This document shows positions 8,125 through 16,639 of a DNA stretch of 54,230 bases, one piece after another. The position numbers were made by a program, and so were the translations under genes. Under the pieces are notes generated by a model that ran no database searches, had not been told where the DNA came from, and saw nothing but the letters and a program-made list of their open reading frames with translations. Source of the stretch: an uncultured Myxococcaceae bacterium (GTDB lineage: Bacteria > Myxococcota_A > Polyangia > Polyangiales > Ga0077539). Positions within the stretch are counted from its first letter, which is position 1. Each line of letters opens with the position of its first letter. The DNA lies in the NCBI GenBank assembly GCA_945952225.1, contig CAMFHP010000050.1, positions 1 to 54,230 of the forward strand. Direction: 5' to 3'.

Positions 8125-9684
8125 ATGCGCCCTGTTGCTCCCCGCCTCGCCCTGCTCGTCGCCGCCGGACTCGTCACGTGGAGCGCGACGGCCGACGCCA
8201 TCGTGGTCGCGCGCGTCACGCGTCGCGGCTACATCCTCACCGACGACACGGGCGACTACGGCGACCAGCTCCCCGTCGACAACACGCGCAGCACCGCGCA
8301 GTTCATCGCCGACGCGACGGCGGCGCTCGTCGAGGTGCCGGGCTTTCACGAAGGCCGCTACCTCGCGGCGATGCAGCTCCCCTCGACGGACAGCCCGCTG
8401 GCGTTCTACCTCCCGATCCGCAACGACGTGCGCGGCATCGGCCAGCGCAGCTCGCTCGACGGTCGCAGCGAGGTGTTCGACACCAACTCGTTCTTCGGCT
8501 CGTCGTTCCCCCTCGACGGCTTCGTCTACCTGAACTCGTACCGCTTCTACACCGACCCCCGCGCGGTGATCTTCGGGCGCTTTCTCATCTGCACCCAGGA
8601 GTTCGGCCATCGCTACGGTGTGACGTGGAATGTCCCCTCGTTCCCCGTGGGTGCGCCCGATGCGGGCGTCGACGATGCGGGTGTCGATGCGGGTGACGAC
8701 GGCGCCGTCGATGCGTCGGTCGATGCGAGCGGCGACGACGCGAGCGCCGACGTGGCGAGCGGTGATGCGTCGGGCGGCGATGCGGGCGATGGCGGCGATG
8801 CGAGCGATGGCGGCGATGCGAGCGCAGACGTGTGGACCCAATCGGCGCTCGCGCGCGACGCGCTGCTCGGTCGCGGCAACACCGTGAACGGCATGGTGGT
8901 GAACCGCTCGCACTGGAACTACTTCTTCCACTCTGGCGGCTCGCCCATGGAGGGCAACAACTGGAACGAGCTCTCGCCCGGGGTGTTCCGCACGGACCGT
9001 CCCACGTTCCGCTTCTCGCCCTTCGACCTCTACGCGATGGGGCTCATCCCTGCGTCGGAGGTGCCGCCGTCGTTCCTCATCGTCGACCCGACGAACGTGC
9101 CGCGGAACGTCACCCGTGACAGCGCGCCCGAGTACTACAACCGCACGGTCACCGTCGGCGGCCACCGCGTCGACGTCTCCGTGCAGGACCTCATCCGCGC
9201 CAACGGCGCGCGCAACCCCGCGTACCCGTCGGCCCCGCGCGACCTCGACGTGGTGTGGGTGCTCCTCGCGGCGCCCGAAGACGTGAACGACCAGCTCGCC
9301 GCGGAGTTCGACGAGGCCGTCGACTCGTGCGCCATGGGCTACGCGTTTGCGACCGCCGAGCGCGGACGCCTCGTCACCACGGTGCCCGGCGCCGACGGCG
9401 GAACGGACGCGGGCGAGGCCCCCGTCGACGCCGCGATGACCGATGCTTCCGTGCGCGACGTGCCCTTCACCGCCGACGTGCCGAACCTTCCTCCGCCCGA
9501 CGGAATGACCGTGCCCGATGCGTCGACGCCGCTGCGGTACAGCGCCGAGGGCGGGTGCTCGTGTCGGGCCGCGGGTGTTCCGTCGCAGACGTCTCCGCGC
9601 GCGCCGTGGGCCCTCGCGCTCGTGGGTGCGGCGGTGTTCTGTCACCGCGCGCGCCGCCGTCGCATGGCCTCGCGCGAACGGTGA
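8125..9684 (+). CDS. MYXO-CTERM protein, metallopeptidase-like fold with an Asp-rich insert
   Basis: A 519-residue secreted protein. It has a signal peptide (residues 1-24), a globular region containing Q158-E-F-G-H162-R-Y, a roughly 60-residue insert of Asp/Ala/Gly/Ser (about 176-236), then conserved-looking blocks (SHWNYFFHSGG, SPMEGNNWNE, FDLYAMGLIPASEVPP), a second Asp-rich stretch, and a C-terminal tail of GCSC, a hydrophobic helix and an Arg cluster. That tail is the MYXO-CTERM sorting signal used by myxobacteria for surface proteins. The EFGH segment resembles the zinc motif HEFGHRW with the first His replaced by Gln, so proteolytic activity is doubtful. The ATG at 8125 begins the signal peptide. 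The APP1-type gene follows 13 nt downstream. Confidence 0.7.
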   Translation: MRPVAPRLALLVAAGLVTWSATADAIVVARVTRRGYILTDDTGDYGDQLPVDNTRSTAQFIADATAALVEVPGFHEGRYLAAMQLPSTDSPLAFYLPIRNDVRGIGQRSSLDGRSEVFDTNSFFGSSFPLDGFVYLNSYRFYTDPRAVIFGRFLICTQEFGHRYGVTWNVPSFPVGAPDAGVDDAGVDAGDDGAVDASVDASGDDASADVASGDASGGDAGDGGDASDGGDASADVWTQSALARDALLGRGNTVNGMVVNRSHWNYFFHSGGSPMEGNNWNELSPGVFRTDRPTFRFSPFDLYAMGLIPASEVPPSFLIVDPTNVPRNVTRDSAPEYYNRTVTVGGHRVDVSVQDLIRANGARNPAYPSAPRDLDVVWVLLAAPEDVNDQLAAEFDEAVDSCAMGYAFATAERGRLVTTVPGADGGTDAGEAPVDAAMTDASVRDVPFTADVPNLPPPDGMTVPDASTPLRYSAEGGCSCRAAGVPSQTSPRAPWALALVGAAVFCHRARRRRMASRER

Positions 9685-9690
9685 TAGTGT
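9685..9690 (+). promoter_or_regulatory. Start-proximal -10-like hexamer TAGTGT
   Basis: TAGTGT lies in the 13-nt gap after the MYXO-CTERM gene and ends 7 nt before the GTG at 9698 (spacer CCGCGCC). It suggests that the phosphatase gene has its own leaderless transcript as well as any read-through. Confidence 0.45.
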
Positions 9691-9697
9691 CCGCGCC

Positions 9698-10780
9698 GTG
9701 AGCGGGAACGACGCCCCTGCGGCGCAGCAGGACCTTCAGCACATCTTCCGGTGGGACCTCGACAAGACCTACCTGCACACGGAGTTCGACACGCTGCTCG
9801 ACATCGTGCGCACGGCCGTCGAGAAGCCCGAGGGCAAGCGCACGGTGCCCGGCGCGGCGACGCTGATCCGCGAGCTGCGCGCGGCGGTGCCTTCGAAGGT
9901 CACCATCGTGTCGGGCAGCCCCGAGCAGATGCGCAACACGCTCGAAGCGAAGCTCCGCCTCGACGGGATTCAGTGGGACGAGTTCGTGCTCAAGCCCTCG
10001 CTGAAGAACATCCTGCGGTTCCGCTTCAAGGCCCTGCGCGACCAGGTGGGCTACAAGCTCCCGGCGCTTCTCGCGGCGCGCACGCGGGCGCCCTCGCACG
10101 TGGTCGAGACCCTCTTCGGTGACGACGCCGAGGCCGACGCGCTGGTCTATTCGCTCTACGCCGACATTCTCGGTGACCGCCTCGGCGACAAGCTCCTCAC
10201 CGCGGTGATGGAGCACGCCGGCGCCTATCCCGACGCGATCTCCGAGACCATCCGACTCGCGAACGAGGTCGAGCGCACCGACCCCGTGCGACGGATCTTC
10301 ATCCACCTCGACCGACGGAGCGAGCCGGGCTTCTTCGGGCGCTACGGCGACCGCGTGGTGCCGGTGATCAACTACTTTCAGGCCTCGCTCGCGCTGGTGG
10401 GCGATGGCGTGCTCTCGCCCGCGGCGTCGTTGCGCGTGGGCGCCGTGCTCATGAACGACGGGGGATCGTCTCCGTCGGACCTCGCCCGCGCCGCGCGCGA
10501 CCTCATGGCCCGCGGACACCTCACAGAAGAGACCCTCGCGCGCATCGCATCGGCCGCGCGCGACGACACCGCCCGCGTGCCGCTCTCGCCCGCCACGCGC
10601 GACGAGCTGGCCGCGGCGCTCGCGACGGTGAAGGTCACGGCCGTACCCCGCGAGCCCACGACCATCGACTACATCGCCGCGCTCACCGACGACCGCGCCC
10701 GCTGGGAGGCCGCGCGCGCCGAGGCCAAGGACGCGAAGCGCACCGCGGGCAAGAAGAAGAAGCCCTCGCGCGAACCGTGA
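9698..10780 (+). CDS. APP1-type (DUF2183) HAD phosphatase-like protein
   Basis: A 360-residue cytoplasmic protein. The HAD catalytic motif I is D20-L-D22-K-T24, motif II is VSGSPEQM, a Lys (LKPSLKN) is correctly placed, and the last acidic motif is LFGDDAEADALVYSLYADI. These match the phosphatidate-phosphatase APP1 catalytic domain (DUF2183), whose yeast founder dephosphorylates phosphatidate; the bacterial substrate is not established. The C-terminal 130 residues are helical and unassigned, ending in a Lys-rich tail. Start: GTG preceded by TAGTGT. It follows the MYXO-CTERM gene closely, but no functional link is evident. Confidence 0.75.
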   Translation: MSGNDAPAAQQDLQHIFRWDLDKTYLHTEFDTLLDIVRTAVEKPEGKRTVPGAATLIRELRAAVPSKVTIVSGSPEQMRNTLEAKLRLDGIQWDEFVLKPSLKNILRFRFKALRDQVGYKLPALLAARTRAPSHVVETLFGDDAEADALVYSLYADILGDRLGDKLLTAVMEHAGAYPDAISETIRLANEVERTDPVRRIFIHLDRRSEPGFFGRYGDRVVPVINYFQASLALVGDGVLSPAASLRVGAVLMNDGGSSPSDLARAARDLMARGHLTEETLARIASAARDDTARVPLSPATRDELAAALATVKVTAVPREPTTIDYIAALTDDRARWEAARAEAKDAKRTAGKKKKPSREP

Positions 10781-10824
10781 CCTCGCGCGAACCGTGAACC
10801 GCGCGCGGGTGATCCCACGCCGCA

Positions 10825-10853
10825 TGGACGCCGCCGCACGCGCTCCCTACACT
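10825..10853 (+). promoter_or_regulatory. Candidate sigma70-type promoter, TGGACG-N17-TACACT
   Basis: TGGACG (10825-10830), a 17-nt spacer and TACACT (10848-10853), followed by six bases and the ATG of the VWA lipoprotein gene at 10860. Both boxes and the spacing fit a sigma70-like promoter giving a leaderless or nearly leaderless mRNA. Confidence 0.5.
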
Positions 10854-10859
10854 GCCCGC

Positions 10860-12194
10860 ATGCTCCGCCGTCATGCTTCTTCGCTGGCCCTCGCGGCGGC
10901 GCTCTCTGCGTCGCTCGCGGGTTGTGGTGCGCGCACGGGGCTCCGCGTGCCCGACGTGCCCGACGACTCGCCCGACGTGGTCGATGCGCCCGACGTGCCC
11001 GACGTGCCGCCCACGCTGTGCCCCACCGTCGACCCCGACGCGGGCACGATCCGCGTGAACCTCGAGACGCGCCCGCAGCTCACGGTGGCCGACATCTTCT
11101 TCCTCATCGACCGCACGGGCTCGATGGACGGCGAGATCGACAACGTGAAGGCCAACCTGCAGAACACGATCGTTCCGCAGATCGCGGCCTCCATCAACGA
11201 CGTGCAGTTCGGCGTGGCCACGTACGCCGACTTTCCGCTCCAGCCCTACGGCGACCGCAACGACGTGCCCTTCACGCTGGTGTCGCCCGTCGACCCGAGC
11301 ATCGCGAACGTGCAGGGCGCGGTGAACAGCGTCACGGCCTCGGGCGGCGGCGACAACCCCGAGGCCATGGTCGAAGCGCTCTACCAGGTGGCCTCGGGCG
11401 AGGGCTACGCGCCGTGGATCCCCGCGCGCTCTCCCTGCGCGGGGCCGAGCCGCGCGGGCTACGCGTGCTTCCGTCGCGACGCGCTGCCCATCGTGATCCT
11501 CGTGTCCGACGCGCCGTCGCACAACGGCAGCGTGGCCGTGAACGACTACACCGCCGCGACCTTTCTCGACCCGCCGGCGTGCCCCTCGACGCTCCCGATG
11601 TGCCGGGCCGCGCGCGCGCCACACTCGTTCTCTGAAGCCCTCTCGGCGCTCAACCGCATCAACGCGCGGGTCATCGGCATCAACTCGGGCTCGGCCTCGC
11701 TCTCGGGCCTCGGCGACCTCCAACAGATCGCCACGGGCACGGGCACGGTGACCGCCGCGGGCGCGCCGCTGGTGATCTCGATCCGCACCGACGGCGCCGA
11801 CCTCGACTCGCGCGTGGTCTCCGCGGTGCAGACCTTCACCCGCCAGGTGCGCTTCAACGCCTCGGCGCGCGTGCTCGACCTCGACCCGATGAACCCCGCG
11901 ACGCGCTTCGTCCGCGCGGTGCGTCCCGTGTCGGCCTCGCCCGGGACCGCGGTGCAGCGCTTCGACGACACGACCTTCTACGGCGTCATTCCGGGCACGC
12001 GGCTCACCTTCGCGCTGGAGCTCATCGCGCCGCTTCCGCGCCTCACGGAGCCGCTGCGCGTGCCCGCGCGGGTGCAGTACCTCGCCGACGGACGCGCCAA
12101 CCTCGGCTACCGCGACATCGAGCTCGTGATCCCCGCCACCGACGGCCGCTGCGACTCCGACGCGAGCGTCACCATGGACGCCTCCGTCGACTGA
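10860..12194 (+). CDS. VWA-domain lipoprotein
   Basis: A 444-residue lipoprotein (signal ending SLAGC) with an Asp/Val/Pro linker (about residues 34-58) and a von Willebrand A domain. The MIDAS starts at D84-R-T-G-S88, i.e. DxTxS instead of the common DxSxS, a conservative change still compatible with metal binding. A further segment, TASGGGDNPEAMVEAL, supplies the usual second MIDAS loop. VWA domains bind protein ligands through a divalent metal, so a surface adhesion or assembly role is plausible. Paired cysteines suggest an oxidising compartment. It converges on the Ni/Co exporter gene with only 6 bp between stops. Confidence 0.82.
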   Translation: MLRRHASSLALAAALSASLAGCGARTGLRVPDVPDDSPDVVDAPDVPDVPPTLCPTVDPDAGTIRVNLETRPQLTVADIFFLIDRTGSMDGEIDNVKANLQNTIVPQIAASINDVQFGVATYADFPLQPYGDRNDVPFTLVSPVDPSIANVQGAVNSVTASGGGDNPEAMVEALYQVASGEGYAPWIPARSPCAGPSRAGYACFRRDALPIVILVSDAPSHNGSVAVNDYTAATFLDPPACPSTLPMCRAARAPHSFSEALSALNRINARVIGINSGSASLSGLGDLQQIATGTGTVTAAGAPLVISIRTDGADLDSRVVSAVQTFTRQVRFNASARVLDLDPMNPATRFVRAVRPVSASPGTAVQRFDDTTFYGVIPGTRLTFALELIAPLPRLTEPLRVPARVQYLADGRANLGYRDIELVIPATDGRCDSDASVTMDASVD

Positions 12195-12200
12195 CCGCGC

Positions 12201-13685
12201 TCAGCCCATCAGCGCCTTCACCACGATCACCGCGCCGAGCGTCAGCACCGCCAGCGACGACAGCACGGGCAGCACGCGAAAGATCCGCCCGTCGGTGGAG
12301 ATGCGTTCGAAGCGCGCGCGGGCCAGCACGAACGCGAGCCCGATGCCCGTGAGCACCGCGGCGAGCCCCATCGAGAAGGCCACGAGCAGCGCGAGGCCGA
12401 AGCCGATGCGATGCATCCCGATGGCCGCGAGCAGCACCACCAGCGCGCCGGGACACGGCACCATGCCGCCGCTCACGCCGAGCGCGATGAGCCCGCGCAG
12501 CGAGAGCGTCTCGGGCGGCGCGTGCGTGTGACCGTCGGGGCCGTGATCGTGGGCGTGGTTGTGTGCGTGGTCGTGATCGTGATCGTGGGCGTGGGCGTGG
12601 GCGTGATCGACCGGCGCGAGTCCGCGCGCGCGTCGGATGCGCTCGGGGAGCTGCGAGAGCGCGAGGCCCGCGACGAGGGCGCCCGACGAGAGTTCGAGCG
12701 CGCGGAGCAGCTTGTCGGAGCCCACGTAGCGCTCGACGACGAGCGCGAGGAGGCCCATCGCGAAGACCGAGGCCGTGTGCGAGACGGTGACCGACGCGCC
12801 GAGGATGAGCGCGTCGCGCGGGCGTCCCTTCGAGCCCACGAGCCACGCGCCGACGAGGGTCTTTCCGTGGCCCGGCGAGAGGGCGTGACCGGCGCCGAGC
12901 GCGAAGGCCAGCGCGAGCGCGAAGAGCACGAAGCCCCACGAGCGCTGCGGATCACGGAGCAGGGCCACGAGGCGCTCACCGTCGGTGCCCGTGGAGCGCG
13001 TCACGGCACGACGGAGCCACGCGGTCGCGGGCGTGTCGGCCTCGGCGCGTTCGAAGACGAAGCGCGCGTCGTCGATGCGCGGCGGCGACACGCGGAGGGT
13101 GTTCGGATCGGACGGGTCCGTGGGATACGCGAGGCCTGCGCCCGCACGCGGTCCCGCGGGGAGGTTCGACGACACGAGGCGGCCCGCGGGGGTGGATTCC
13201 GCCGCGAGCTCGCGCCATCCGCCGCGGCCTTCGAGAAAGGTGTCGCGCAGGTGCACCGCGCAGCGCGGAGCCGTGGGCGGGAGCGCGCCGCGAAACTCGA
13301 TGGCCACGCGCAGGGTCGAGAGGCCGTTCTGCCCGGGCGGCGCTTCGATCGCGTGAAAGACCTCGCGCAGCGCGACGGGCGATCCGTCGACGTCGACGTG
13401 AAGGGTCGAGCGCATGCGGGGCACGAGCGCGCGCACGTAGGTGTCACGCTCCGCGGGCGTCACGGCGCCGTCGTGGTCGGTGTCGAGCGCTTCGATCTCC
13501 GTCCACGCGGGGAGCTCGGCGTAGTCGACGAGCCAGTCGACTTCGAGCTCGCGCGCATGGAGCCGCACGCCCGCATAGCGATTGACCGACGACATGCCCA
13601 GCGGGTGCGCCTCTGCCACGCGTGGCGAGAACGCGAGCGCGAACAGAAACAGCACAGCCCGCTGTGTGCGCGAAGACAACACCAT
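12201..13685 (-). CDS. Nickel/cobalt-type exporter with EF-hand N-domain and His-rich loop
   Basis: A 494-residue protein: signal peptide (1-26), a periplasmic domain (about 27-240) with a canonical EF-hand-like loop D68-T-D70-H-D72-G and E79, then six or seven transmembrane helices of the NiCoT/RcnA type. Signature segments include LGAGHALSPGHGKTLVGAWL and SGGMVPCPGALVVLL. Between helices there is a 28-residue cytoplasmic-type loop consisting mainly of alternating His with Ala or Asp, expected to bind Ni, Co or Zn. RcnA-type proteins export Ni/Co; the fused periplasmic domain resembles HupE/UreJ-associated N-domains. The direction of transport is inferred. A start codon ATG at 13685 gives a good signal peptide. 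Confidence 0.82.
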   Translation of the reverse strand: MVLSSRTQRAVLFLFALAFSPRVAEAHPLGMSSVNRYAGVRLHARELEVDWLVDYAELPAWTEIEALDTDHDGAVTPAERDTYVRALVPRMRSTLHVDVDGSPVALREVFHAIEAPPGQNGLSTLRVAIEFRGALPPTAPRCAVHLRDTFLEGRGGWRELAAESTPAGRLVSSNLPAGPRAGAGLAYPTDPSDPNTLRVSPPRIDDARFVFERAEADTPATAWLRRAVTRSTGTDGERLVALLRDPQRSWGFVLFALALAFALGAGHALSPGHGKTLVGAWLVGSKGRPRDALILGASVTVSHTASVFAMGLLALVVERYVGSDKLLRALELSSGALVAGLALSQLPERIRRARGLAPVDHAHAHAHDHDHDHAHNHAHDHGPDGHTHAPPETLSLRGLIALGVSGGMVPCPGALVVLLAAIGMHRIGFGLALLVAFSMGLAAVLTGIGLAFVLARARFERISTDGRIFRVLPVLSSLAVLTLGAVIVVKALMG

Positions 13686-13756
13686 GGCGCCCCGCACACG
13701 TAACACGTCGGACGCGCGCGTTCCCCGTCGCGCGGCACGGCCCACAACCCACGGCT

Positions 13757-14884
13757 GTGAAACCCGCCCGCCATGAGTCTCCGCCCCCGGGGGCTCTCTC
13801 CCTCGATCCCGACCCGCGCAGCTCGGGCTACGCGCCCGTGGTGCCCGCCGACGAGGCCCTCGACACGCTCGCCCACGCGCTCGCGCAGACCGCCTGCGCC
13901 GCCACCGATCGCATCTCCGCCTCGGTGCGCGCGCTGCGCCCCGCGAACGACGTCGACCCCGCGGCCATCCGCGCGCTCCGCACCGACGTGCAGACGCTCC
14001 ACGCCGCGGTGGAACACCTCCGCGCCCTCCACGTGCGCGACGGCGCCGTGCGCCCCGCGCCCGAGCTCCTCGACGCATCGGCCGTGGCCCACGACGTGGC
14101 CGAATCCCTCTTGCTCGAAGGCCTCGCCGTGCAGGTCGTCGCGCCGCTCGGCCCCGTTCCCCTCCTCGGTCACGCGCCCGCGCTCCAGCGCATCCTGCGG
14201 CAGGTGTTGGAGCGCGCGGCCGCCTTCGACGAGGCGCCGTGGCTCCGCGTGCAGGTGCTCGCCGACGAGCGCACCGTGGCCTTCGAACTCCCATGGCTCG
14301 ACGACGCGGCCGGGCCCGACGACGAGGAGCGCGCGTGGCTCGAACACGCCGTGCGCGAGGAGCTCGGCACCTTCACCGTGCAGGGCGAGCGCGCGCGCGT
14401 GACCCTTCCCCGCACCGCCGCGGGGAGCGACGACCTCTCCGACGGCGCCCTCGCCCGCGAGATCGCCTCGCTGCGCGCGCAACGTCCGCCGCCCTCGATG
14501 CACGCCGCCGCGCGCGCGCGCGCCGACGACCTCGCGCGCGCCTACGAAGACCTCCGCCGCGAGATGGACTCCCTCGATTTTCGCGTGCGCCAGGCCTCCT
14601 TCGAAGCGCACCACGCGCTGGTCTCCGTGCAGGGCGCGGCGGTGCTCCTCGCCGAACGCGACACGCTCGGCGGTGACATCCAGTTCGGCGTGCAGCGCGC
14701 CCTCCGCGCCGTCGAGAAGCTCCTTCGCGCGCTCTGCGAGTCCTCGAACGACGTGGCCGAACCCTTCGACGCGCCCTCGCGCGAACCCGCGCCGGTGTAT
14801 GCGCTGCACCCGCGCGCCCTCGACGACGACGACGACACGGGCGACGAGGGCGAGGCGGCGATTCCGTTGCGCCCGCTGCGCTGA
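13757..14884 (+). CDS. Degenerate histidine-kinase-like protein
   Basis: About 375 residues, Ala/Arg-rich, not confidently recognised. The middle (SLLLEGLAVQVVAPLGPVPL, then HAPALQRILRQVLERAAAF) resembles the start of a GHKL kinase domain, with a helix corresponding to the N-box, but no intact N, G1 or G2 motif follows. The C-terminal part (EAHHALVSVQGAAVLLAERD, then FGVQRALRAVEKLLRALCE) looks like a HisKA-type two-helix hairpin and contains a His pair. It could be a scaffold or pseudokinase. The start is uncertain: GTG 13757 is used; GTG at 13838 or 13841 is equally possible. It is 12 nt upstream of queG on the same strand. Confidence 0.5.
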   Translation: MKPARHESPPPGALSLDPDPRSSGYAPVVPADEALDTLAHALAQTACAATDRISASVRALRPANDVDPAAIRALRTDVQTLHAAVEHLRALHVRDGAVRPAPELLDASAVAHDVAESLLLEGLAVQVVAPLGPVPLLGHAPALQRILRQVLERAAAFDEAPWLRVQVLADERTVAFELPWLDDAAGPDDEERAWLEHAVREELGTFTVQGERARVTLPRTAAGSDDLSDGALAREIASLRAQRPPPSMHAAARARADDLARAYEDLRREMDSLDFRVRQASFEAHHALVSVQGAAVLLAERDTLGGDIQFGVQRALRAVEKLLRALCESSNDVAEPFDAPSREPAPVYALHPRALDDDDDTGDEGEAAIPLRPLR

Positions 14885-14896
14885 CATTCTCCGCGC

Positions 14897-15961
14897 GTGA
14901 CCGACCTCTCCCGACGCACCGACGCGGTGCGGGCGCGCGCGCAGTCGTACGGCTTTCACCGCGTGGGCATCGCCGCGACGGGCGCCCTCACCGACGACCA
15001 CGCGCGCTACGTCGAATGGCTCTCCGCGGGCCACCACGGCGACATGCAGTGGCTCGCCGACGACCGCGACGTGCGTCTCGACGTCGACCACGCGGGCATC
15101 CTCCCCGGCGCGCGCGCGGTGATCGTCTGCGCGATCTCGTACCACCGCGGCGACGAGCCATCGCCCATTCCCGGCGCCACCATCGCCCGCTACGCGCGGG
15201 GCCACGACTATCACAACTTTCTGCGCAAGAAGCTCCGTCGCCTGGCCGCGTGGCTGCGCGCGGAGTTCGGCGCCGAGGCCCGTCCCATGGTCGACACGGC
15301 GCCCGTGCTCGAACGCGCGTGGGCCCGTCGCGCGGGCGTCGGATTTGTGGGCCGCAACGGCTGCATCATCGCGCCGGGGCTGGGCTCGTACCTTCTGCTC
15401 GGCGAGGTGGTGACCGACCTCGAACTCACGCCCGACGCGGCCATCGAGCAGCGCTGCGGGAGCTGCACGCGCTGCCTCGATCTCTGCCCCACGAACGCCT
15501 TCACGGCCCCCATGGTGCTCGACGCGCGACGGTGCATCTCGTACCTGACCATCGAGCGCAGGGGACCCATCGAGCCGTCGCTGCGCGCGCCCCTCGGCGA
15601 CCGGATCTTCGGCTGCGATGTGTGCCAGGAGGTCTGTCCCTTCAACCGCACGGCGCCGCCCCCCGCGGAGAGCACGCGGCCCTTCGCCCACGACGGGCGC
15701 TGGTCGTCGGTGACGCCCGAGGCGCTGCTCACGATGGAGCCCGCAGTGTTCGACGCGCTCGCCGAGGGCACGCCGATGGCGCGTCCGGGGTATGAGGGCA
15801 TGGCGCGCAATGCGGCCGTGGTGCTGGGCAACACGGGGGCGCGGAGGCATCTGCCGGTGCTTCGAAATGTCGCCGCGCACCACCCGAGCGAGGTGGTGCG
15901 CGACGCGGCGGAATGGGCCTCGGGGGCGATCGAGGCGCGAGGGGCGGAAGACGAGCCGTAG
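14897..15961 (+). CDS. queG: Epoxyqueuosine reductase QueG
   Basis: A 354-residue cytoplasmic enzyme of the last step of queuosine tRNA modification, reducing epoxyqueuosine to queuosine with cobalamin and two 4Fe-4S clusters. The N-terminal domain has the typical GFHRVGIA start and the block DTAPVLERAWARRAG, GFVGRNG. The ferredoxin-like part has CGSCTRCLDLCPT and, further on, CDVCQEVCPFN, which supply the eight cluster cysteines. A HEAT-like C-terminus follows. The length is normal. The start is GTG, with GACATT 8 nt upstream. No other queuosine gene is nearby. Confidence 0.95.
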   Translation: MTDLSRRTDAVRARAQSYGFHRVGIAATGALTDDHARYVEWLSAGHHGDMQWLADDRDVRLDVDHAGILPGARAVIVCAISYHRGDEPSPIPGATIARYARGHDYHNFLRKKLRRLAAWLRAEFGAEARPMVDTAPVLERAWARRAGVGFVGRNGCIIAPGLGSYLLLGEVVTDLELTPDAAIEQRCGSCTRCLDLCPTNAFTAPMVLDARRCISYLTIERRGPIEPSLRAPLGDRIFGCDVCQEVCPFNRTAPPPAESTRPFAHDGRWSSVTPEALLTMEPAVFDALAEGTPMARPGYEGMARNAAVVLGNTGARRHLPVLRNVAAHHPSEVVRDAAEWASGAIEARGAEDEP

Positions 15962-15984
15962 ACCGCGGGCGACGGCGCTGCGGA

Positions 15985-16257
15985 TCAGCCCTTCGTGCCG
16001 TGGGAAGCGAGGCCGCCCTTGCGGCCCGCGGCGCGTGCGGATTCAGAGGTCCACTCGTGGCCGGTGCCCTTCTCGTGGGAGGCGCGGCCGCCCTTCGAAG
16101 CGATCTCGCGCTGCTTCTCGGGGCTCATCGCGGCGAAGCCACGGCGGGCCTTCTTGCGCGGTGCGATCGAGGTGGGCTTGGGCGATTGAACGGGGACTGC
16201 TTCCTGACGGCTCGTGACGCGGTCGGGAACGATGGAGTCACTACGGGGCTGGCTCAT
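15985..16257 (-). CDS. KGG-motif stress-induced protein (con-10/GsiB-like)
   Basis: A 90-residue hydrophilic, Lys/Arg/Ser-rich protein. The C-terminal half carries two KGG units: MSPEKQREIASKGG followed by RASHEKGTG, and SARAAGRKGGLASHG. Such proteins (B. subtilis GsiB, Neurospora con-10, E. coli YciG type) are intrinsically disordered and accumulate under general stress or during sporulation; their action is thought to be protective. The ATG at 16257 was chosen because a strong Shine-Dalgarno sequence lies 10 nt upstream. Convergent with queG, 23 bp between stops. Confidence 0.85.
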   Translation of the reverse strand: MSQPRSDSIVPDRVTSRQEAVPVQSPKPTSIAPRKKARRGFAAMSPEKQREIASKGGRASHEKGTGHEWTSESARAAGRKGGLASHGTKG

Positions 16258-16267
16258 GACGACACTT

Positions 16268-16274
16268 CTCCTTT
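16268..16274 (-). promoter_or_regulatory. Strong ribosome binding site AAAGGAG
   Basis: On the minus strand AAAGGAG is 10 nt upstream of the ATG at 16257. It is one of the few strong Shine-Dalgarno sequences in the window and fixes the start of the KGG protein. It suggests high translation, in contrast with the leaderless-looking genes nearby. The rest of 16258-16639 (about 380 bp) has no gene I can support. Confidence 0.7.
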
Positions 16275-16639
16275 GCGCACGGGTGCGCCTGCACGTCGGC
16301 ACCGCGGCCCCGTCGCGTCGGGGTCGTTGGGGGGTGGAAACCCGGGGATGCGCCGTGGTCCTGCGCCGCGCTGCGCTCGCTTCGTGGGAAGCCTCGCGCT
16401 CGCTCGCGCCGGGCCTCGCGCCGATCGGGGCTGTGACGTTCGGGGGATCTCAGATCTCCGTCGGTCGCGCGCCGCGCATCGTCCGCGTTGCCGTCTCGCT
16501 CCTGTCTATCGGAACGCCGCGCGGGGTCTTTAGCGCGCCCCGGCGTTTTTTCGGCGCCGCGACACCGCCACGGTCTCGCACCCGCGCAGCGCGCCGCGCG
16601 CGGCCGATTCGTGCGTCGTCACGTCACGCAGAATGAAGA

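Noticed and set aside
13460-15883. An 807-codon minus-strand frame over queG and the kinase-like gene
   Set aside because: It is opposite a clear queG with its cluster cysteines and has no domain of its own.
16534-16562. Possible rho-independent terminator around a T6 run
   Set aside because: The bases before the T-run do not form a good hairpin, and no plus-strand gene ends there.
16258-16639. A small plus-strand gene between the KGG and glucokinase genes
   Set aside because: The open frames have no start signal, Arg/Ala-rich composition and no recognisable domain.
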